A stretch of 64,000 bases of DNA from Turnera subulata (Eukaryota; Streptophyta; Magnoliopsida; Malpighiales; Passifloraceae): assembly GCA_028386065.3 (NCBI GenBank), contig JAKUCV010006157.1:34058-98057 (forward strand), read 5' to 3'. The notes beneath the pieces were generated by a model. It worked only from the letters and a program-made list of their open reading frames with translations. It made no database searches and was not told the origin of the DNA. Below, one piece after another: positions 58,051-64,000 of this stretch. Position 1 is the stretch's first letter. Every line of letters begins with the position of its first letter. The position numbers and the translations under genes were made by a program.

Positions 58051-58649
58051 TGAAACGCCCCGACCCGTATTTACCGTACATAGTAAACACGTGCCGGAAC
58101 TGTAACGACAGTAAATACAACAAGTAACACAGCCCAATGGCCCAAAGATAATATCAATGAAAATATCAAAGAAACCGGCCAACGGCCCAATGTCACGTCA
58201 TAAACATCCAAATTTGGCCCATCGGCCCAACATCAAAACATGTCACCTAAACTCAGGGACCCAAAATATAGCACAGCGGAAGCAATTTTAAACCCATTAT
58301 CATCATATGCAAAACCTGATGCAAACTAATGGATCTGAGTCCTGTCCGAGGGATAACGCCGCAGCCTGTCTGGAATGCATCACACCTGAACCACAAATAA
58401 CTCAACCTACGGGATGAAAGCCCGCAGGTGAGAGGTGAGCCCGAAGTGCCCACCGGGTAAAACCCATAAGCAAATATACATATACAAACAACCGTAAATT
58501 CCCAAGTCACATCACCAACAATTAACTAAGGTTCTCACGAACCTTAAATGACACACTTGTGATTCTAGACACGCTATTCCAATTTTATTATCAGGGCCCC
58601 TATCACAAGTTAAATGGTGGTCGTCGCCTGGTAGTCAAGCTAGCTAGCC

Positions 58650-60788
58650 TGTAACAGCCTGGGTAAAAATTTAGATTTTTACCGGGACTGTTAAAGCCGT
58701 TATACAGTGATTTACCGAAATAATTAATCTTGGGTAATTAATTCAAGGTAAATCGGGTATTGTTTTTTGTAACCGAGGCTTTTCCCGCGCTCGAGATTTT
58801 TCCGTGGATTTTTCGGGCCTAAGTCAGTATTTTTCGGGTCCCGGAATCTTCGAAAAATCACACCGAAAAATACACAAAGGGGGGATATCAGTTGTTTTCT
58901 GGTCCGGACGGGACACGACTACGTGATTGAGTCGCGCAGCCGCCTCCCACTGCACAACCTGTGACTTACCTGTGCAGCCCGTGACCCTGCGTGTTCTTAC
59001 TTCCTTCATTTCCTGCAAAAACACACCCACACCTAGCATCACCCTTCTTTACTCTCTGCATCCCCTCACTGCCAACTACCCATTCCTTTCCTGCACCTAA
59101 GAAACCAGAAGAAGAAAAGAAACTAAAAAAAAAAAGAGAAAACAAACAATACACAGACACACCACGCCAACCAACCAACCGGCCGCCACCACCATCAAAG
59201 ACCCGACGCCACCACAGGCCACCTGCACCACCATCTCTTGGTCATTTCCTCTCCCTGCTGCCACCGCACCGCCGCCCTGCTCTGCTTGCAACTGCCGCCA
59301 GACGAGACAAGCTCGGCTCCACCAAAAGTCGAACAACTCGCCACCGCCATGAGCAGCAAATCGAGGAGCAAAGCATGAACTTCGATCGTGCACTGGAGGC
59401 CAACCACACCTTCCTTCTCCACGGCAAGCATCGACCCCGTGACCGGTGCTTTCTTGCTCGTCGCTGCAGGACGTACGCCGCCGCCCCACTTTCCTCTCCA
59501 CGCTCGACGGCCCACAACCGGCGACGACCGGGTAGCACGCCTGCAGCCACCGCCTCACGCCTCCCTACGCCTCCACCTCACCGTCCCTGCTCGCGTCGCT
59601 CTGCCAACCGTGCTGCACCGCCGTTCGTCGCGCCACCCGCCGCTGCTAGGTTTGATATCGGGCAGTTTCCCGAGGAGCCGGTTTGGGACCGGTCATTGTC
59701 TCCGGAGTTGGGTAATCGGCTAAGGTGAGGATGGATTTCCTTCAATATGTGCCTATATTACTCGGTTATTGTGTTTGATGATTATTGCTCTGTTGGTTGT
59801 TGCATTTGTTGTGGTTTAGTTCGGGATGTTTATCCCAGTGTCCTAATTATTTTTGGGATATTTATCCCCGTGTTGAGTTTTGGATATTTATCAATGTGTC
59901 TTTTTGATATAAAGTATAATGGATTAAATAATAAAATGTGATAAGGATGTCGATCCTTGATTTTGGATTAGGATGTCTATCCCGCTATTTTGGTTAGGGA
60001 TGTTGATCCCTGTGATTTGTTTTGAATGATGATAATATAATTGTCACGTCGTAAGTAGTGGTACGACTCGATGGTTTAAGACTGTTTCGTGGTGATCGTG
60101 ACCTTGGGTTACTTGTGATAAGCATGTCTATGCTTCGGATGTCTATCCCGTGATTATTTTTGGGATGTCTATCCTTGGGTTTGTATTTTTGGGATGTCGA
60201 TCCCTGGGTTCTCTTGGATTTGGTATGGCACCCGAAATATGTTGATAACCAGGTCTGACCCCTAGCTTATCCGTGACGGGGCCCGAAAAGATAAAATTGG
60301 AAATTGGATTTTTATTTGAGTCTTTTTGGTCTTGGACCGGTTTTGGGTCTTGTCTTTTGGTTTGGTTGTTATGCTTGTTTTTTACCTTGAGTAATTATAG
60401 AGTTGCATATTGATTGTCTATCCTTCGTCGGTGAGCACTTCGGACTCACCCCTCACCTGCGGGCTTTCATCCCGTAGGATGAGTTATTTGTGGTACAGGT
60501 ATGTTGCATTCCAGACAGGCTGCGGCGTTATCCCTTGGACAGGACTCCGATCCATAGTTTGCATCAGTGTCGCATACAGTGTCTTTGTGAGTTATTAAGT
60601 CTTCCGCTGTGCATTATATTGCTATTGTTGGGCCATTGGGCCGGTTATGACGTTATTGATGTTTTTATTTTGGGCTGTTGAGCCCGAGTTTCTGTTGTAT
60701 GCACTGTATGCTGGGCTTTATTTGGTCAGGTCGTTACAGTTCCGGCACGTGTTTACTGTGTATGGTAAATACGGGTCGGGACGTTTCA
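58650..60788 (+). mobile_element. Family A solo LTR, intron-less version (2.14 kb)
   Basis: TGTAACAGCCTGGG...GGACGTTTCA, with the 5-bp duplication TAGCC at 58645-58649 and 60789-60793, inserted in opposite orientation into another family A LTR. It is about 1.1 kb shorter than its neighbour because the AT-rich intron is missing: the GC-rich block ends CCGCTGCTAG at about 59649 and the next base begins GTTTGATATCGGGC, the sequence that follows the intron in the other copies. The second donor (CGGCTAAG|GTGAGG, about 59726) and the downstream acceptor (TTTGTGGTACAG|GT, about 60498) are kept. The 245-codon ORF 58991-59728 crosses the junction but resembles no known protein. Confidence 0.88.
59823..60204. 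repeat. Hairpin array GGGAT-N4-ATCCC in the solo LTR
   Basis: Eight intact or nearly intact motifs: 59823-59836, 59855-59868, 59945-59956, 59971-59983, 59997-60010, 60137-60149, 60162-60174 and 60191-60204, plus one decayed at 59882. Centres vary (GTTT, ATTT, GTCG, GTCT, GTTG) while the stems are retained. Confidence 0.85.
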
Positions 60789-61445
60789 TAGCCCGTGGAC
60801 CCCGCCCTGGTTCCTCCACATATAACTGGCACAAACAGTGAGCAGACCCCAAGCACACTCTCCCCCAGTGCCTAAAATAATAACTGGTACAGACAGGGAG
60901 CAGACCCCAAGCACACTCTCCCCCAGCACCATAAAAATAAGACTACCATCTGGCTGTTCCAACATTTAACCATGACTTACTAGATGTCTAAGTGTTTCCA
61001 TTTTATTAATATTACCATCTTAGTCTTGTTACCACAAAACTGTTAACCAACCATCAACTCATTATCCCGAGCAGGCTCGCAGCCTCTCCCCTCGTCTGGA
61101 TAATACAATCTTATTCCAACTGTTTTCTCATACCAGTACCCCCGGTACTCGACTCACACAATTTCACAGTCAACAACAACAATAATAACTTACTTATACC
61201 AACAATTCCATTATCATCATTAACATCAACAGCATCAATCATCAATTTAATTCATCACAAGACAACCATTCACAGCCTCAAAGTATCATACCAGCAAACA
61301 TCGCACATAGAAAACAAACAACAACTTGATATCACGGGCAGTATATAAATATTTACTTAACCTTACCTTGGCCTGTTACTTAACTCTGAAGACAATATCG
61401 GGTCCAAAGCCGCCTCCTCGGGAAAATGCCCGATATTTCAAAACC

Positions 61446-62526
61446 TATACAACAAAACAACATGCTCACATAAATGCACATAATTGGTATGCTATGATGC
61501 CAATACTGCGAAATAAACCCATCTCGGTTCATATCCTTTATTATCATCTTTTATCGAAAATATTATACCATATGTATATTCGAATATAATTTCGGTACCA
61601 TACTTTAATTAAAACTCTCCTTTAAATATTTTTTTTAATAGAGTAATTGTAAACTCTCCTTTAAATATTTTTTTTAATAGAGTAATTGTACTTTGTCTTT
61701 CAAAATAATAACAATATAATTTTCCTAGAAATTATATCATATATATGTATTTTTCCAAAATTATTTCAATAGAATATATTACTTGCCAAAATATAATTAC
61801 CAATTATTATTATCTTTAGAAAACCATATTCCCAGAAAAATTAATCATACAAAATTATTTTCTGAAAATAAATACGAATTAATAAATATACATATATATA
61901 TTTTACAAAGGGTCAAGTACTTTTCCGAACAATTTTTAATATCAACATAATTATAAATTTTTAGAAATATTAATTATGTATACTATACACATTTTCCAAA
62001 GGTAGTTTCACAATTTTCTAGAAAAATAATAACATATATATAATTTTCCAGAATATATATATCATGCTGAAAACATAATTATAATTTTCAAAGCAAAAAT
62101 ATAATTATCTTTATTTTCAAAGAATCAAAGTATATATATACATTTATATATATTTTTTTAAAATACCAAAATCCATACTAATAGATTTTCCCATATTTAA
62201 TAATAATAATTACCATATTTAATTTTTTTTCCAAAATATATACTTGATTTAATTAATTATCTCTCTTCTTTTTTTTATTGTTTTTTTAATTACGAACTGG
62301 GCCAAACAGTGCTGGCCCAACCCACTGCATAGACCAGACCCAAGCTCCAAGTAGGAGCCCAGGTATAGGCCCAGGCGCAGGCCCAGGCGCACACAAGCCC
62401 AGCTCCATCCCAACTCTAACCCAACGCACCCAGCCCAAGGTTCGCGACCCGGTTGAAGCGTCGGGTCAAACTCGACCCACATCATGACCCATCCGGGTCG
62501 TCACCACAAGCGGGTCTGCAGCTCAC
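61446..62526 (-). other. Predicted intron in the 3' LTR of the right-hand family A element
   Basis: The donor CCACCTAG|GTGAGC (62527/62526) and acceptor TTGTATAG|GTTTTG (61446/61445) bracket 1081 bp containing the AT-rich block. The same interval is missing from 58650-60788. The second exon ends AGGCCAAG|GTAAGG near 61364. Confidence 0.65.
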
Positions 62527-63436
62527 CTAGGTGGACGGCGCGACATGTGAGGTGGCGGCTGAGAGGAGGCGACGGTGCACGCAAGGCGAGGCGGCACAAG
62601 ACGGGCGATGGCGAGGCGATGCGAGGAGGGCCGGCTTCGTGGCTGTTGGAGCGGCGGTCGATGGATCTGCAGGTGAAGGTCGACGCGAAGAGGTTGCACT
62701 GCGGAGGGGACGGCGTCGGGTTCCTGCGAGTTGGGTCTGCTGCGACCTGGAGGAGCGGTGGCTACTCGTCTTCGGGTTGTTGTGAGTCTCCTCTCGGCGG
62801 CGTTGCTGCAAGAAGAAAGGAAGGAGAAGGCCATCGGGTCGTCGGGTTGGTGGTGTGCGACGGCGGTCATCCTGGTGGAGAGGCGTGTCGGGTGGTGCTG
62901 GTCACGATGGTCGGTGGCAGGTCGTGGTGGTGTCGGGTGGCGAGGACTTCGGTGGTGGATCAGTCGGTTGTGTGTGTGTGTTGTTCTTTATATTTTTCTT
63001 CCTTTTTCTGGTTTGTGAATAAGGCAGGGTGTGTAGAGAAAAAAAAATGCAGAAGAGAAGATGTGAAAACTGAAGACACGGGAAGAAAGAAAAACAAAGA
63101 AGGTCACAGGTTACACAGGAAGACACGGACTGCACAGGCAAAGGCGGCTGCGTGACTCAATCATGCAGTCGTGTCCAGAATGGACCAGAAAACAACTGAT
63201 ACACCCACTTAGTTATTTTTCGGTGTGATTTTTCGAAGATTCTGGGACCTGAAAAATACCAACTTAGGTCCGAAAGATCCACGGAAAAATCTCGAGCGCG
63301 GGAAAAGACTCGGTTTCGAAAAACGACGCTGGATTTACCTTGAATTAATTACCCAAGATTAATTCATTCGGTAAATCACAGTATAGTGACTTTTACAGTC
63401 CGGTAAAAATACCAAATATTTACCTGGGCTGTTACA

Positions 63437-63475
63437 GTCTACCCACCTTAAAAAGAATTTCGTCCTCGAAATTTC
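63437..63475 (-). other. Polypurine tract and conserved 3' border of the right-hand family A element
   Basis: On the minus strand TTTCGAGGACGAAATTCTTT leads into TTAAGGTGGGTAGAC and then the LTR start. It is nearly the same as 15040-15075 of family B. Confidence 0.75.
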
Positions 63476-63580
63476 ATCTTATCCGTGGGTCCTACCACGA
63501 TACGCTTCTGGTACACTCTACCAGGTGTCCAGACTCAACACGAGATACCGCTTATACCCTTATGCGACATCTGCTCCGCT

Positions 63581-63588
63581 TATAAATA
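63581..63588 (+). promoter_or_regulatory. TATA box before the second opposite-strand ORF
   Basis: TATAAATA, starting 42 bp before the ATG at 63623. The shared upstream block CGAGATACCGCTTATACCC matches the sequence upstream of 14927 on the minus strand. Confidence 0.6.
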
Positions 63589-63622
63589 CCAAACCTCATA
63601 ACTGAGACACTCACTCTCAGCC

Positions 63623-63984
63623 ATGGACTCTCCACTAAGATCAAGAACCACCCCAGACTCCAAGGACAACAGCTACATCGGTGGTACTGCTTTCCCGACA
63701 AGCTTCGATGAAGAACCACCCAAGAAAAGGTTCAAGACAGACACCCTCAGTCTGAAGGAAGATGTAGCGGTCTCCCTAAGACAACGAAAGAAGCTGATGA
63801 TCGGAAGGGCAAAGCAACGGCTGAAAGCAGCACTCCACTGCAGATACTAACGTAGCTGAACGTCTCACTGAGGAAGGTCATCTCGGCGGTGATGCAGATA
63901 GAACTGGCGTGCGCGAAACTCTTCCCTCACATGAAAAACATACAAAAGCTTGTAAAAGATCTTGAGAAGCAAGTAACTCCTTAG
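63623..63984 (+). pseudogene. Second copy of the opposite-strand additional ORF (frame-shifted)
   Basis: It starts MDSPLRSRTTPDSKDNSYIG, with EEPPKKRFKTD, like the ORF at 14488-14886. After about residue 57 a deletion shifts the frame. In the next frame the homologous KGKATAESSTPLQIL is followed by an in-frame TAG (near 63850) and then VISAVMQIELA and KNIQKLVKDLEKQVTP, ending at TAG 63982-63984. The strand is again opposite to the element's own coding strand. This copy is broken, but homology covers the whole length. Confidence 0.75.
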
Positions 63985-64000
63985 AGTACTTCTTCTCCGT

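Larger units (their letters stand above)
58051..63436 (-). mobile_element. Family A 3' LTR (3.24 kb of its own), split by a nested solo LTR
   Basis: The minus-strand LTR starts TGTAACAGCCCAGG at 63436 and ends CCCGACCCG...GCGTTTCA at 58051. It lies next to a purine tract (63437-63455 reversed), so it is the 3' LTR of an element whose interior begins at 63437 and leaves the window. The nested solo LTR (58650-60788) with its extra TAGCC interrupts it. The GC-rich block is 62527-63000, the AT-rich block 61560-62290. Confidence 0.85.

Noticed and set aside
58991..59728. 245-codon ORF across the spliced junction of the solo LTR
   Set aside because: Pro/Arg/His-rich composition effect of the variable GC-rich exon; no homologue recognised and not present in sister copies.

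Overview
The window is nuclear DNA of a flowering plant. The genes have many introns with plant-like splice sites, and several recognisable plant genes are present (an EMC3 gene, a RhoGDI gene, a Hev b 5-like acidic protein gene, and fragments of DUF295 and glutamate-receptor-like genes). These sit among nested LTR retrotransposons, LINEs, a Mutator-type element and a hAT-type MITE. A eudicot, probably a rosid, fits best (the Hev b 5-like gene and the style of the repeats), but the species cannot be named from the sequence.

Layout. 1-6231: two nested minus-strand LTRs of a long-LTR family (called A here), then an AT-rich inverted-repeat element. 6232-19931: a third family A LTR (solo, 5-bp duplication CAAAT). 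Inside its intron-like segment sits a complete 10.3-kb element of a related family B (7995-18293, duplication GGCCT). The B element has 3.2-kb LTRs and a gag of Tekay/Del type, lacks pol, and carries two ORFs on the opposite strand, each behind a TATA box. 19932-20270: a 5S-rRNA-derived repeat. 21325-22706: the Hev b 5-like gene (minus). 26366-32400: EMC3 (minus, 8 exons). 32825-34240: LINE tail, short solo LTR, hAT MITE. 34240-40440: a LINE RNase H fragment split by a complete but stop-riddled Ty3/gypsy element (34622-40157, duplication TTACT). 42260-44339: RhoGDI (plus, 5 exons). 45653-48800: pseudogenes (DUF295, glutamate receptor-like, possible LRR fragment). 48905-57000: two LINEs of opposite orientation, broken by a 2.84-kb Mutator-like element (9-bp duplication), an LTR fragment and an inverted LINE insertion. 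58051-64000: the 3' LTR of a minus-strand family A element, itself split by a plus-strand solo LTR of the same family, followed by the start of its internal region with a second copy of the opposite-strand ORF.

Most unusual biology. (1) Family A LTRs appear to carry a spliceable leader: a GC-rich exon that differs in every copy, a strong GT donor, an AT-rich intron of about 0.8-1.1 kb, a conserved TAG acceptor, and a short second exon with a second donor. The solo LTR at 58650-60788 lacks the first intron exactly at the predicted exon junction, as expected if a spliced transcript was reverse transcribed. Family B LTRs have the same three-exon plan. (2) Families A and B share a small opposite-strand ORF near the 3' LTR (a basic protein with NLS-like motifs). 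Its TATA box lies 41-42 bp upstream of the ATG in both copies. Family B adds a second opposite-strand ORF whose end resembles a LINE-type endonuclease. (3) Family A LTRs hold arrays of short GGGAT-N4-ATCCC hairpins.

The host genes work independently: EMC3 in membrane-protein insertion at the ER, RhoGDI in ROP GTPase cycling. No operon-like organisation is expected or seen. All comparisons were made by eye.
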